A DNA stretch of 64,000 nt from Psychroserpens luteolus (GTDB lineage: Bacteria > Bacteroidota > Bacteroidia > Flavobacteriales > Flavobacteriaceae), in assembly GCF_021032705.1 (NCBI RefSeq), contig NZ_JAHVXI010000002.1:620001-684000 (forward strand), given 5' to 3'. The stretch's first letter is position 1; the number at the start of each line of letters is the position of its first letter. The notes beneath the pieces were generated by a model. The model searched no databases and was not told the DNA's origin. It saw only the letters and a program-made list of their open reading frames with translations. Position numbers and translations under genes: made by a program. This document shows, piece by piece, positions 35,036 through 44,139 of the stretch.

Positions 35036-35854
35036 CTATTGATTATCTACAAAAGTATCCATTACGGCATCACTCACGCCCATATTACTAAACCCTCCAT
35101 CATTGTACAAGTTTTGCAATGTCACTCTTTTTGTCAAATCGCTAAATAAGGTGACTGTGTAATTTGCACAATCTAGTGCTGTCGCATTACCTAATGGTGA
35201 CATTTTCTCTGCGTAGGCTATAAACCCGTCAAAGCCTTTTACTCCCTGACCAGCTGTAGTTGGAGTTGGTGATTGAGAAATCGTATTGACTCTCACTTTT
35301 TTATCTCTTCCGAAGAAATAACCAAAACTACGTGCTATACTTTCTAGATATGCTTTGTTATCGGCCATATCATTATAATCAGGAAACACACGTTGAGCAG
35401 CCATATACGTTAAGGCTACAATACTTCCCCATTCGTTCATAGCATCTGCTTTGTATAAGGTTTGCATAACTTTATGAAATGACATTGCAGATACATCTGT
35501 TCCTTTTTGCGTCCAATCATATTTCTGATCTGTATAAGCCCTACCCTTTCTTACATTTATAGACATCCCAATAGAATGTAATACAAAATCAAGCTTACCG
35601 CCAAGAATCTCCATAGACTTAGTAACTAAATTTTCTAGGTCCTCTTCAGAGGTTGCATCAGCAGGAATAATTTGTGATCCCGTTTTTTCGGCTAAATCAT
35701 TGATTTGTCCCATTCGCATTGCAATTGGTGCATTTGTTAATACAAACGTACCTCCTTCTTCGTGAACACGCTCTGCTGTTTTCCAAGCGATTGAATTTGG
35801 GTCTAATGCGCCGAAGATGATTCCGCGTTTTCCTTTTAATAAATTGTATGACAT
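35036..35854 (-). CDS. fabI: Enoyl-[acyl-carrier-protein] reductase (NADH)
   Basis: This 272-residue SDR-type enzyme does the final reduction in each fatty-acid elongation cycle. The catalytic Tyr-x6-Lys is in DYNDMADNKAYLES. FVLHSIGMS is the usual Ser/nicotinamide region, and the FabI-specific VNTISQSPTPTTAGQGVKG loop is present (the triclosan/substrate flap region). It is normal in length, with its own promoter and terminator. Confidence 0.96.
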   Translation of the reverse strand: MSYNLLKGKRGIIFGALDPNSIAWKTAERVHEEGGTFVLTNAPIAMRMGQINDLAEKTGSQIIPADATSEEDLENLVTKSMEILGGKLDFVLHSIGMSINVRKGRAYTDQKYDWTQKGTDVSAMSFHKVMQTLYKADAMNEWGSIVALTYMAAQRVFPDYNDMADNKAYLESIARSFGYFFGRDKKVRVNTISQSPTPTTAGQGVKGFDGFIAYAEKMSPLGNATALDCANYTVTLFSDLTKRVTLQNLYNDGGFSNMGVSDAVMDTFVDNQ

Positions 35855-35892
35855 GCGTATATAATTAAGATGTTAGTTGATTATTTATGGTT

Positions 35893-35900
35893 CAAAGATA
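35893..35900 (-). promoter_or_regulatory. -7 element of fabI
   Basis: On the minus strand it reads TATCTTTG, matching TAnnTTTG, 38 bases before the fabI ATG and just after the recN stop. Confidence 0.55.
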
Positions 35901-35903
35901 GTA

Positions 35904-37556
35904 TTAATTGAGTAATTGTTTTGCATGCTCTATAGCAGAATTTGTAACATCTACACCTCCAAGCATCTCTGCGATCTCAACAATACGTTCATCTGGATTT
36001 AATTTTTTAAGATGGGTTTGAGTCACATTATCTATATCCTTTTTATAGACTTTAAAATGAGAGTCACCCTTTGCTGCTATTTGTGGCAAATGCGTAATGG
36101 TAAATACTTGCATTGTTTTACTCATCTGCTGCATAATAGCTGCCATTTTATTCGAAATTTCACCAGATACACCTGTATCTATTTCGTCAAACATTATGGT
36201 TGGTAACTGTTTGTATTTTGATAAAACCGATTTAATAGCCAACATGATTCTTGATAATTCTCCTCCTGAAGCTGATTTTTTAAGATCATTAAACTGACCA
36301 CCTTTATTTGCTGAAAATAAAAATTGCAGACGATCGGTACCGTTTGTTAAAAATAAATCAGAGGTTTCCAATTCAATTTTGAATTTAGCATTAAGCATTC
36401 CCAATGTTGATAAAATCGTTTCCAATTGCTGAATTAGCTCCGGAATAATCGCTGCTCGATTATCGTGAATAGAAATTGCCATAGACTTTAATTGCTTTTC
36501 TAAATCATTTATTTCGTTTTCTTTTTCAATAATGATAGCATCTAAGCTTTCGGTCATAGAAACGTTTTGAGACAACTTCTCTTTAATAGTAATAAGTTCT
36601 TCCACAGATGACACTGTATGCTTCTGCATCAAGTTGTGAATGACCTGTAATTTAGTATTAACACTATCCAAACGATTTGGATCTGCCTCTAACTGATCTT
36701 CAAGCTGTTCAATTTCCGAAAAAACATCATCCAATTCAATTAAAGTACTAGCAACACGCTGAGAAACATCATCATATTGTTTTCCATAGCCAGATAATTT
36801 ACCTAACAAATTCTTGATCTCTGTGAGATGATTTATAACACCAACATCATCATTATTTAACAACTGATGAGAATGTGCTAATTTTTCCTTTATCTCCTCA
36901 ACATTGTTGAGTGTTTCGTACTCGCTTTCTAATGTTTCCAGTTCTCCAGGCACCAATTTAGCTTCATCCAATTCTTTTAAGAGGAACAAATTATAGTCAA
37001 ATTCTTTTATAGATTCTGCTTTTTGCTGTTGCACAGCTTCTAACTGAAATTTTAACTCTTTGTAATTGTTAAGCGCTTTAGAGTACACACCCAAACTATC
37101 TGAATTATCTGCTAAAGCATCAATAATTTGAAATTGAAAATCATCATTAGTAAGCTGCAACGTTTGATGTTGCGAATGAATATCTAATAGGCGCTCACCT
37201 ATAACCTGAAGGTTATTTAAATTTACTGGAGTGTCATTAATAAATGCTCTAGACTTTCCAGAAGGCAAAATCTCCCTTCTAATAATAGTGAAAGCCTCAT
37301 AATCTAAATCCTCAGTATCAAATATGGGTTTTAAATTGTATTTAGCAACGTCAAAAGTCGCTTCTATTATGCACTTTTTTGAGGTATCTTTAATACTACT
37401 AAGGTCTGCACGTTTACCTAAAACTAAGGATAACCCTCCTAACAAAATAGATTTTCCAGCTCCGGTTTCACCTGTAATAATAGACAAACCGTTATTGAAA
37501 CTTACATGAAGTTCATCAATAAGCGCATAATTTTTTATGGTAAGTTGTGTGAGCAT
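35904..37556 (-). CDS. recN: DNA repair ATPase RecN
   Basis: This 550-residue SMC-like protein acts in double-strand-break repair. Walker A is GETGAGKSILLGGLSLVLGK at about 31-50. Long helical coiled-coil arms span about 155-360, with ABC signature SASGGELSRIMLA and Walker B PTIMFDEIDTGVSG near 430-470. The length is normal. It lies last in the bamD-rpoZ-coaBC-DUF4835-recN series, 59 bases from the DUF4835 gene. Confidence 0.96.
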   Translation of the reverse strand: MLTQLTIKNYALIDELHVSFNNGLSIITGETGAGKSILLGGLSLVLGKRADLSSIKDTSKKCIIEATFDVAKYNLKPIFDTEDLDYEAFTIIRREILPSGKSRAFINDTPVNLNNLQVIGERLLDIHSQHQTLQLTNDDFQFQIIDALADNSDSLGVYSKALNNYKELKFQLEAVQQQKAESIKEFDYNLFLLKELDEAKLVPGELETLESEYETLNNVEEIKEKLAHSHQLLNNDDVGVINHLTEIKNLLGKLSGYGKQYDDVSQRVASTLIELDDVFSEIEQLEDQLEADPNRLDSVNTKLQVIHNLMQKHTVSSVEELITIKEKLSQNVSMTESLDAIIIEKENEINDLEKQLKSMAISIHDNRAAIIPELIQQLETILSTLGMLNAKFKIELETSDLFLTNGTDRLQFLFSANKGGQFNDLKKSASGGELSRIMLAIKSVLSKYKQLPTIMFDEIDTGVSGEISNKMAAIMQQMSKTMQVFTITHLPQIAAKGDSHFKVYKKDIDNVTQTHLKKLNPDERIVEIAEMLGGVDVTNSAIEHAKQLLN

Positions 37557-37615
37557 TTAAGCATTAATAATTACAGTATGAAAATACTGAAATTAACTAT
37601 AAAACAAGTGAAAGC

Positions 37616-38503
37616 TTAGAAATTTATTTTACGCCATTTAGCAGCATGGAAAGGTGCAATCTTAGTTAATGTAGATATAAGATCAGATACATTAACCGAA
37701 GGTCCATCACTAAATATGTCTTGAATCTCATCTGATTTAGCATCAAAAAATACGCGCATCAAATATGAGTTTGGACGACGGTTATTTAAAGTCTGTAAAT
37801 CTGTAATTGTTCTTGCAATGGTTTGCTTGCCCTCTTTCGCATCATTACTCATCTCGTCTAAGCCTTTGCGATGGTAATTATACATGACATCTCTAAACTC
37901 TTTAAACGTTGGTGACAGGACATTATCTATCAAAACAAAACGTGTTTGTTGACCATCAGACAACTTCCAACCTTTTGCATTATTCTGTTGTGAATAATTA
38001 ACAATAGTTTGTGCTTGTTTGTAATATTCTTCTCCTCCTTTGAGAGAAAATGTATCTGCATCCAACCCTAACATCATGTATATATGAAAGGTGATCATCG
38101 ATACTAAATTAGACTCAAATTGATTTGGATTGTAGACGAAGTTCTGAAACTCTAAATATTGAAAGTTAAAATCTTTATCATTATAATTATAGATAGGTGT
38201 TCCGTAGGTAGAACCAAAAACAGGTCGTGTACTTTGTACCTGTAGTGTAGCCTGAAACAAATCGGTATCATAATTTTCGATAGTAATCACCATACCGCAA
38301 TCTATACGCTCCTGAGGCTTAAAGGACTTGTCTGTCCATTTTGTATTATTAATGAATTCAGTTAGCTGACGTTCTAGCGTTTTAAACACTTGCACATTTT
38401 CGTTACCTGTTTTTTGTGCATTTACTACAACATTACAATTTAGTTCTTGCGACCAAGACACCGTTGTTATTAAAGCTAATAGAATATATATAAAATTACG
38501 CAT
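37616..38503 (-). CDS. DUF4835 family secreted protein (PorD-like)
   Basis: This 295-residue protein has a signal peptide (LALITTVSWSQ). It matches the Bacteroidota DUF4835 family by length and by LNCNVVVNAQK, the RVFFDAKSDEIQDIFSDGPSVN region and its invariant position between coaBC and recN. This family has been labelled PorD, a type IX secretion-associated protein; I report that link from memory. It is periplasmic or outer-membrane associated. It overlaps coaBC by 8 bases, so translational coupling is likely. Confidence 0.82.
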   Translation of the reverse strand: MRNFIYILLALITTVSWSQELNCNVVVNAQKTGNENVQVFKTLERQLTEFINNTKWTDKSFKPQERIDCGMVITIENYDTDLFQATLQVQSTRPVFGSTYGTPIYNYNDKDFNFQYLEFQNFVYNPNQFESNLVSMITFHIYMMLGLDADTFSLKGGEEYYKQAQTIVNYSQQNNAKGWKLSDGQQTRFVLIDNVLSPTFKEFRDVMYNYHRKGLDEMSNDAKEGKQTIARTITDLQTLNNRRPNSYLMRVFFDAKSDEIQDIFSDGPSVNVSDLISTLTKIAPFHAAKWRKINF

Positions 38504-39707
38504 CTGTTTGTTTTAAAATTTGTTGCATTAAGTCTTTCGCTACCTCTGCCTTAGATTTTAACTCATGAGCTATAATCTCATGAGAAGCTGTTATAAAAGT
38601 AACTTTATTTGTTGAACCACCAAAACCTGCTCCTTTATCATTTAAAGAATTAAGGACAATCAAATCTAGATTCTTAGATTCAAGTTTACCTTTAGCATGC
38701 TCTAATTCGTTATTGGTTTCTAATGCAAAACCTACGAGAAATTGTTGCTTTTTAATAACACCTAAAGACTTTAAAATATCTTTAGTCTTCTCTAACTCGA
38801 TAGTAAACGTTGTTTCCTTCTTTTTTATTTTTTGATCTGCTATATTTTTTGGTCTATAGTCGGCTACAGCAGCAGAAAGTATAGCAATATCAACTGAAGC
38901 AAAATACTTATGCACTTCATCATACATTTCTTGTGCACTCTTTACTCTAATCACATTGATCAAACTATGAGTTACAACTTGTGATGACGGACCAGAAACA
39001 AGAGTCACCTCAGCTCCAAGATTAGTTGCTGCTTTGGCAATTTCAAATCCCATTGTACCACTAGAATGATTTCCTATAAATCGCACAGGATCTATTGCTT
39101 CATAAGTTGGACCAGCTGTTATCAATACTTTTTTTCCTCTTAGAGGCAACTTACCTAAAACATCATTTTCTATAAAAGAAACAATATCTTCAGGCTCTGC
39201 CATCCGACCTTCACCCACAAGACCACTTGCTAATTCTCCTGATGTAGCAGGTATCATGACATTTCCGAAGGCATTCAATTTTTCAAAAGAATTTATAGTA
39301 GATTGGTGTTTATACATATCTAAGTCCATCGCTGGTGCAAAATAGACAGGACATTTTGCAGAAAGATAGGTCGCCAACAATAGATTGTCACAAGTACCAT
39401 TTGCCATTTTTGACATGGTATTTGCCGTTGCAGGTGCAATAATAAATAGATCTGCCCAGAGTCCGAGCTCTACATGATTATTCCACATAGCATTATCATC
39501 ATCTTCATTAGTAAATGATGAATAGACTGGATTTTTTGATAAAGTTGAAAGTGTTAAAGGTGTGATGAAGTCTTTAGAAGCAGGTGTCATAACGACCTTT
39601 ACGTTAGCACCTGCTTTTATAAATAGCCTTACTAGGCTAGCTGTTTTATAAGCAGCAATACCAGCAGTTATGCCTAATAGTATGTTTTTGCCGCTTAATA
39701 TTGACAT
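38496..39707 (-). CDS. coaBC: Bifunctional phosphopantothenoylcysteine decarboxylase/phosphopantothenate-cysteine ligase
   Basis: This flavoprotein performs two steps of coenzyme A synthesis. The N-terminal CoaC half begins SGKNILLGITAGIAAYK and holds the active-site His in WNNHVELGLWADLFI and PATANTMSKMANG. The CoaB half begins KVLITAGPTYEAIDPVRFI, with the substrate stretch NHSSGTMGFEIAKAA and KIKKKE. The start used is the ATG at 39707 (MSILSGKNILL), which follows the rpoZ stop by 7 bases. A longer in-frame start at 39761 would lie within rpoZ. Confidence 0.96.
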   Translation of the reverse strand: MSILSGKNILLGITAGIAAYKTASLVRLFIKAGANVKVVMTPASKDFITPLTLSTLSKNPVYSSFTNEDDDNAMWNNHVELGLWADLFIIAPATANTMSKMANGTCDNLLLATYLSAKCPVYFAPAMDLDMYKHQSTINSFEKLNAFGNVMIPATSGELASGLVGEGRMAEPEDIVSFIENDVLGKLPLRGKKVLITAGPTYEAIDPVRFIGNHSSGTMGFEIAKAATNLGAEVTLVSGPSSQVVTHSLINVIRVKSAQEMYDEVHKYFASVDIAILSAAVADYRPKNIADQKIKKKETTFTIELEKTKDILKSLGVIKKQQFLVGFALETNNELEHAKGKLESKNLDLIVLNSLNDKGAGFGGSTNKVTFITASHEIIAHELKSKAEVAKDLMQQILKQTDA

Positions 39708-39714
39708 GCTTGTA

Positions 39715-40044
39715 TTATTCCTGAACGTCGTCTTCAGTATTTCTGTAATAAATCTTGTCATCTAACCATTCTTGAACAGCTAAAGCGTGTGGCTTAGGCA
39801 ATTTTTCGTAGAACTTAGACACTTCGATTTGCTCTTTATTTTCAAAGATCTCCTCAAGACTATCGTTATATGTTGCGAACTCTTCAAGTTTGTCAACTAA
39901 CTCACGTCTGATATCAGTATTGATCTGTTCTGCTCTTTTTGAAATCACAGAAATTGCTTCGTAGATATTATCTGTTGGAGCGTCAATGATATTTCTATCA
40001 TAAGTTTCTGTTGTAACAGGAGCATTGGTTTTCTTTAAATCCAT
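39715..40044 (-). CDS. rpoZ: DNA-directed RNA polymerase omega-type subunit (Bacteroidota form)
   Basis: This 109-residue protein carries DNIYEAISVISKRAEQIN, the omega/RPB6 signature in its Bacteroidota form. An acidic helical extension follows (DKLEEFATYNDSLEEIFENKEQIEVSKFYEKLPKPHALAVQEWL split over the last 60 residues). It lies between bamD and coaBC, as in related genomes. Omega helps assemble core RNA polymerase. Confidence 0.87.
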   Translation of the reverse strand: MDLKKTNAPVTTETYDRNIIDAPTDNIYEAISVISKRAEQINTDIRRELVDKLEEFATYNDSLEEIFENKEQIEVSKFYEKLPKPHALAVQEWLDDKIYYRNTEDDVQE

Positions 40045-40056
40045 TATATATGTAAA

Positions 40057-40872
40057 TTAACTTTTCGTATTAAATTGTTGTACCGCTGTTGTCATTTCTT
40101 CATTCATCTTATCTGCGTCTTTCAGTAATTCTGAATTTGGAAAAAACTTTTTAAAACTATCATAATAATTGATAGCTGTATTTAATCTTGCTTCTTTTTT
40201 AGCTTCAATACTATTGATTCCTAATTTGTATGCAGAATCCAATCTATAAAACATCGCTTGTTCTTTAAAAGATGTTCCTGGGAAATCTGCCAAGAAATTA
40301 TCAAACGCTTTTATTGCCGCTTCATAATCTGAAGATTCAAAATAAGCAACTCTATTATATTGTTTTGCAATTTCAAAAGCTTTACGTTCTAATTTATAAT
40401 CTAATTCTTTAATCAATTTATTCGCTTCTGGTAACAGTTCAGAATTAGGATATTTATTTACAAATAACTGAAGCTTTTCTAGAGCTTCTACTGTCTCTTG
40501 CTGCTCTTTACTGTAAACAGGAGACACTTGGTAGTAACTCTTAGCAGCTAAAAATGCTATTTCTTCAACCTTTTCACTATTTGGATATGCATTTTCAAAT
40601 CGACCTAATTGGTAACCAGCTTCTATGTAGCTTCTCATTTCATAAAATGATCTCGCATACATGTACATCAATTTTTCTGCTTGAGGCTTTCCTCTATAAT
40701 TGGGTACTATTTGAGCAAAAATCCTATTGGCCTTAGACCATTTACCAGCATCAAACATTTGAGTACCAACCTCAAACTTAGTTTTTATATCCTCAGACTT
40801 CAATGCCTTTTGATATTCACTACATGAACTAAATGCTAAAAGAATTGCTAATAAGTAAACTAATTTCTTCAT
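40057..40872 (-). CDS. bamD: Outer-membrane assembly lipoprotein BamD
   Basis: About 271 residues from the ATG at 40872, which gives a lipoprotein signal (LVYLLAILLAFSSC-SEYQ); an upstream in-frame ATG at 40932 would bury the signal. Five tetratricopeptide-like helical pairs follow (LMYMYARSFYEMRSYIEAGY; AFLAAKSYYQVSPVY; AAIKAFDNFLADFPGT; AINYYDSFKKFFPNS). BamD is the essential lipoprotein partner of BamA in folding outer-membrane proteins. It leads the operon, with a -7 box 17 bases upstream. Confidence 0.93.
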   Translation of the reverse strand: MKKLVYLLAILLAFSSCSEYQKALKSEDIKTKFEVGTQMFDAGKWSKANRIFAQIVPNYRGKPQAEKLMYMYARSFYEMRSYIEAGYQLGRFENAYPNSEKVEEIAFLAAKSYYQVSPVYSKEQQETVEALEKLQLFVNKYPNSELLPEANKLIKELDYKLERKAFEIAKQYNRVAYFESSDYEAAIKAFDNFLADFPGTSFKEQAMFYRLDSAYKLGINSIEAKKEARLNTAINYYDSFKKFFPNSELLKDADKMNEEMTTAVQQFNTKS

Positions 40873-40889
40873 AAATAAAAAACAGGTTG

Positions 40890-40897
40890 CAAAAGTA
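40890..40897 (-). promoter_or_regulatory. -7 element of the bamD operon
   Basis: On the minus strand it reads TACTTTTG, matching TAnnTTTG. It ends 17 bases before the chosen bamD ATG. This supports the shorter start, since the longer one would begin upstream of the promoter. Confidence 0.55.
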
Positions 40898-40991
40898 CGT
40901 ATTTCTAACGTATTATAAAAACTAAATTTCATGCTAAAATAACGGTTGAAATTAGGCTGCTATTATGTTTAAGTATTATTTAACTATTTAT

Positions 40992-41873
40992 CTAACTTTC
41001 TATTTTTTGAAGTTCTGTTTTAATCTTTTGTTTAAGCTCATTAGTTGCTTCAACTAATGGCAATCTAACAGTAGATTTTGATAAGCCTAAAGCCTCTAAA
41101 ACTGCTTTTATACCAGCAGGATTATTTTCAGAAAAAATGAGTGATGTCATTTCCATCAGGCCAAAATGAATCTTGTAGGCTTCTTTGGCTCTTCCTTCCA
41201 ATCCTAGATTTATCATTGTCGTAAATTGCTTAGGCAACGCTTGACCTAAAACCGATATTACACCAGCTCCTCCAGCCAACACAACACCAAGCACAAGATC
41301 ATCATCTCCAGAGATGATTAAAAAATCTTCTGGTTTATCTCTTAATAATGTTAAGTACTGGTGTACATTATTTCCAGCTTCTTTTACCGCAATAATGTTT
41401 TTAAAATCTCTTGCTAAACGCAAGGTAGTTTCTGGAGTCATATTTGATGACGTACGACCAGGAACATTGTACAAAATAATATCAACTGGAGATACTTCAG
41501 AAATAGCTTTAAAGTGTTGATAGATTCCTTCTTGCTGCGGTTTGCTGTAATAAGGCGATACCGATAAAAGTGCATCTATAGCACTTAAATCTGTTGTTTT
41601 AATTTCATCAATAACTTGCGCTGTATTATTTCCACCAATACCTAAAACCAAAGGCACTCGTCCATTATTGGCCTCAACAATCGTTTTAATAATAGCCTGT
41701 TTTTCATGTTTAGTGATAGTCACACTTTCTCCCGTTGTACCACTAATTACTATATAGTTGGTACCATTTTCTATGTTAAAGTTTACCAAGTTTGTTAATG
41801 CATTGTGATCTACGGTAAGATCTGCATTAAAAGGTGTAATAATAGCTACACCTGTACCATGAAATTTAGTCAT
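40992..41873 (-). CDS. dapA: 4-hydroxy-tetrahydrodipicolinate synthase
   Basis: This 293-residue TIM-barrel class I lyase condenses pyruvate with aspartate semialdehyde in lysine and meso-diaminopimelate synthesis. The Schiff-base Lys is in NIIAVKEAGNN (about 166), Tyr in ILYNVPGRTS, and the TTGES loop reads VISGTTGESVT. Its ATG shares one base with the stop of the upstream gene (TAATG), so the two are coupled. Confidence 0.96.
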   Translation of the reverse strand: MTKFHGTGVAIITPFNADLTVDHNALTNLVNFNIENGTNYIVISGTTGESVTITKHEKQAIIKTIVEANNGRVPLVLGIGGNNTAQVIDEIKTTDLSAIDALLSVSPYYSKPQQEGIYQHFKAISEVSPVDIILYNVPGRTSSNMTPETTLRLARDFKNIIAVKEAGNNVHQYLTLLRDKPEDFLIISGDDDLVLGVVLAGGAGVISVLGQALPKQFTTMINLGLEGRAKEAYKIHFGLMEMTSLIFSENNPAGIKAVLEALGLSKSTVRLPLVEATNELKQKIKTELQKIES

Positions 41874-42391
41874 TATAATTTATTTAGAACTGTTAAATAT
41901 TTTTTCATTTCTGTTTTAAAAACTGAAAACTCTTTCGGTTTTATATCAATCATCAAATCGTAAAAACGCTGATCATCATTTGTTAAACCCACTTTAAAAT
42001 TTGCTTTAGATAATGCTGTAATCATGTCAAGCTCTAAGTGATGCTCTTCATAATAGCAGATCAATACATCAAACTTTGTGTCTATAAAGGTTTGTAAGTC
42101 GATATTATTTATCTTTCCTTTCCAACCGAAATCTTTAGGGTTAAAATAAGTATCCCATAGCACATTAGAATCTTTAGGATCTTCGACAAAAGCGATAATT
42201 TTAGTTTTTGCCTCATGAATTCCCAAACCTTTAAAATACATTCTAAACGACTCAAAATCTGAATATTCACTCATATTCAGAATAACACCAACAGTATTCA
42301 TTTTTGTGTTACTAACTGCAACACTCCTAGCACTTAACAATTTGTTGATGTATTTTTGGTTTGATTTTGTCTTAAATGCCTTTAAAATCAT
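41873..42391 (-). CDS. Conserved cytosolic protein of unknown function (DUF6913-like)
   Basis: This 172-residue protein has no signal peptide. It contains alternating strand/helix elements (VSNTKMNTVGVILNMSEYSD, FDVLICYYEEHHLELDMITALSKANFKVG). It resembles the flavobacterial family that regularly precedes dapA, which I recall as DUF6913, with moderate certainty. The TAATG overlap with dapA implies coexpression. No function is proposed. Confidence 0.65.
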   Translation of the reverse strand: MILKAFKTKSNQKYINKLLSARSVAVSNTKMNTVGVILNMSEYSDFESFRMYFKGLGIHEAKTKIIAFVEDPKDSNVLWDTYFNPKDFGWKGKINNIDLQTFIDTKFDVLICYYEEHHLELDMITALSKANFKVGLTNDDQRFYDLMIDIKPKEFSVFKTEMKKYLTVLNKL

Positions 42392-42409
42392 TTATATTTA
42401 TGCTTTGTA

Positions 42410-42417
42410 CAAATGTA
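42410..42417 (-). promoter_or_regulatory. -7 element of the DUF6913-like/dapA operon
   Basis: On the minus strand it reads TACATTTG, matching TAnnTTTG, 18 bases before the start codon. Confidence 0.5.
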
Positions 42418-42463
42418 GTAAAAACACATCGTACGATATTCTAAACATTTCACAATAAATTCT

Positions 42464-43222
42464 ATGAATTATAAACATTTTATACTTCTCGTTTGCCTTG
42501 TTGCGTTTAGCTCGTGCAAAAAAGAGATGCATCTCAATAAAATTGAAGGAAAGCAAATTAATATTTCGGACAGTCTAGACATAGACCAAGCTGTTGAAGA
42601 CTTTATCAAACCTTACAGAGACCATGTTAACGCTAATCTGGATAGTATTTTAGCCTACGCTGTTGATACCTATTCTAAAGGAGATGGTGATTACAACACA
42701 GCCATTGGCAACATGATGGCAGATGCCGTTTATGAGCAATCCAATCCAATTTTTAAAAGCAGAACTGGAGAGGATATTGATTTTGTACTACTGAATCATG
42801 GAGGTATACGTGCTATTATTTCTAAAGGAAATGTAACTACAAGAACCGCTTACGAAGTGATGCCATTTGACAACTCGACTGTCGTGGTTAAATTAAAAGG
42901 CGCACAAGTTAAAGAACTTATTGATTATCTCGTCAAAGCTAAACGAGCACATCCTATTTCAAAATTGAATATTGTTTTGGATGTCGATGGTAATTTTAAA
43001 TCTGCTGGCATTAATGGACAAAACATAGATTTTAATAAAACCTATAATGTTGCCACCAACGATTATTTATATAACGGAGGAGACCGCATGGATTTCTTTA
43101 AAACTAATGATAGTCTTTATGTTTTGGATTATAAAATTAGAAATGTACTTATCGACTACTTTACTAAGATAGATACACTTAACCCAGTTACAGATAACCG
43201 ATTTATTCAGCTAAAAAACTAA
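42464..43222 (+). CDS. 5'-nucleotidase C-terminal-domain lipoprotein
   Basis: This 252-residue lipoprotein (LVCLVAFSSC-KKE) consists only of the substrate-recognition domain of UshA-type 5'-nucleotidases. The evidence is YNTAIGNMMADAVYEQ, DFVLLNHGGIRA, GNVTTRTAYEVMPFDN, VKLKGAQVKELIDYLV and YNVATNDYLYNGGDRM. The metallophosphatase half is encoded by the next gene, whose ATG overlaps this stop (TAATG). The two presumably assemble into one enzyme outside the inner membrane. Confidence 0.92.
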   Translation: MNYKHFILLVCLVAFSSCKKEMHLNKIEGKQINISDSLDIDQAVEDFIKPYRDHVNANLDSILAYAVDTYSKGDGDYNTAIGNMMADAVYEQSNPIFKSRTGEDIDFVLLNHGGIRAIISKGNVTTRTAYEVMPFDNSTVVVKLKGAQVKELIDYLVKAKRAHPISKLNIVLDVDGNFKSAGINGQNIDFNKTYNVATNDYLYNGGDRMDFFKTNDSLYVLDYKIRNVLIDYFTKIDTLNPVTDNRFIQLKN

Positions 43223-44139
43223 TGACCATGAAAAGAAGAGAGTTTATACAACAAACAGCAGCTGCATCGGCTTTAATTGGTCTTGGTGGAATGGGTTTAA
43301 CATCATTCGCTCCTGCAACAAAAAAGATCACCATATTACATACTAATGATGTTCACAGTCATATTGATGCTTTTGGGCCAGATGATGGGCGAAATCCAAA
43401 CCAAGGTGGTGTGGCCAGACGCGCAAGCTTAATAGCCGCAATAAGAAAAGAAAATCCAAATACATTATTATTAGATGCTGGTGATATTTTTCAAGGCACA
43501 CCTTATTTTAATTATTATGGTGGCGAACTTGAGTTTAAACTTATGAGTATGCTTAAATATGATGTAGCTACCATAGGGAACCATGATTTTGACAATGGTA
43601 TTGATGGTCTTTATGCGCAATTACCACATGCCAAATTTGATTTTGTTTCTGCTAATTATGACTTTACCAATACGATTATGGATACTCATGTTAAGCCATA
43701 TCGCATCATTGTAAAAGATGGTATTAAAATTGGAGTTTTTGGACTAGGGATTGAATTGAACGGACTTGTAGACAAAAAAATGTATAAAGAAACTAAGTAT
43801 TTAGACCCGACGGAAGCCGCTCAAGAAATGACAAGAATATTGAAACAAGACGAACAATGTGATCTCATCATCTGTCTATCTCATTTAGGGTATAATTACC
43901 GTAATCGTCCAGAAAAAATTAGTGATCTTAAATTAGCGGAAGCCACAAAAGATATTGATTTAATCATTGGAGGTCATACACATACCTTTCTAAAAAAGCC
44001 TACCGTTGTTAAAAATTCTATAGGTGAAAACCTTTTGGTAAACCAAGTTGGCTGTTATGGTATTAATTTAGGACGAATAGATTTTTACTTTGATGCCGAT
44101 AAGAATAAAGCGGCGAATGGCAAGTCTATAATTGTCTAA
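43222..44139 (+). CDS. Metallophosphatase (5'-nucleotidase catalytic domain), Tat-exported
   Basis: This 305-residue protein has a twin-arginine-type leader (MKRREFIQQTAAASALIGLG). The calcineurin-like metallophosphatase domain shows all dimetal motifs: LHTNDVHSHID, LLDAGDIFQG, TIGNHDFDNG, ICLSHLG and IIGGHTHTF. It lacks the usual C-terminal nucleotide-binding domain, which is supplied by the overlapping upstream gene. A second ATG at 43228 (starting exactly at MKRREF) is an equally good start. It ends exactly at the last base before a convergent gene. Confidence 0.93.
   Translation: MTMKRREFIQQTAAASALIGLGGMGLTSFAPATKKITILHTNDVHSHIDAFGPDDGRNPNQGGVARRASLIAAIRKENPNTLLLDAGDIFQGTPYFNYYGGELEFKLMSMLKYDVATIGNHDFDNGIDGLYAQLPHAKFDFVSANYDFTNTIMDTHVKPYRIIVKDGIKIGVFGLGIELNGLVDKKMYKETKYLDPTEAAQEMTRILKQDEQCDLIICLSHLGYNYRNRPEKISDLKLAEATKDIDLIIGGHTHTFLKKPTVVKNSIGENLLVNQVGCYGINLGRIDFYFDADKNKAANGKSIIV

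Noticed and set aside
39708-39761. N-terminal extension of coaBC
   Set aside because: It would overlap the rpoZ coding end, and the CoaC family starts at SGKNILLGITAG, which follows the ATG at 39707.
40873-40932. Longer start for bamD
   Set aside because: It would place 20 residues before the lipoprotein signal and begin upstream of the -7 box at 40890-40897.
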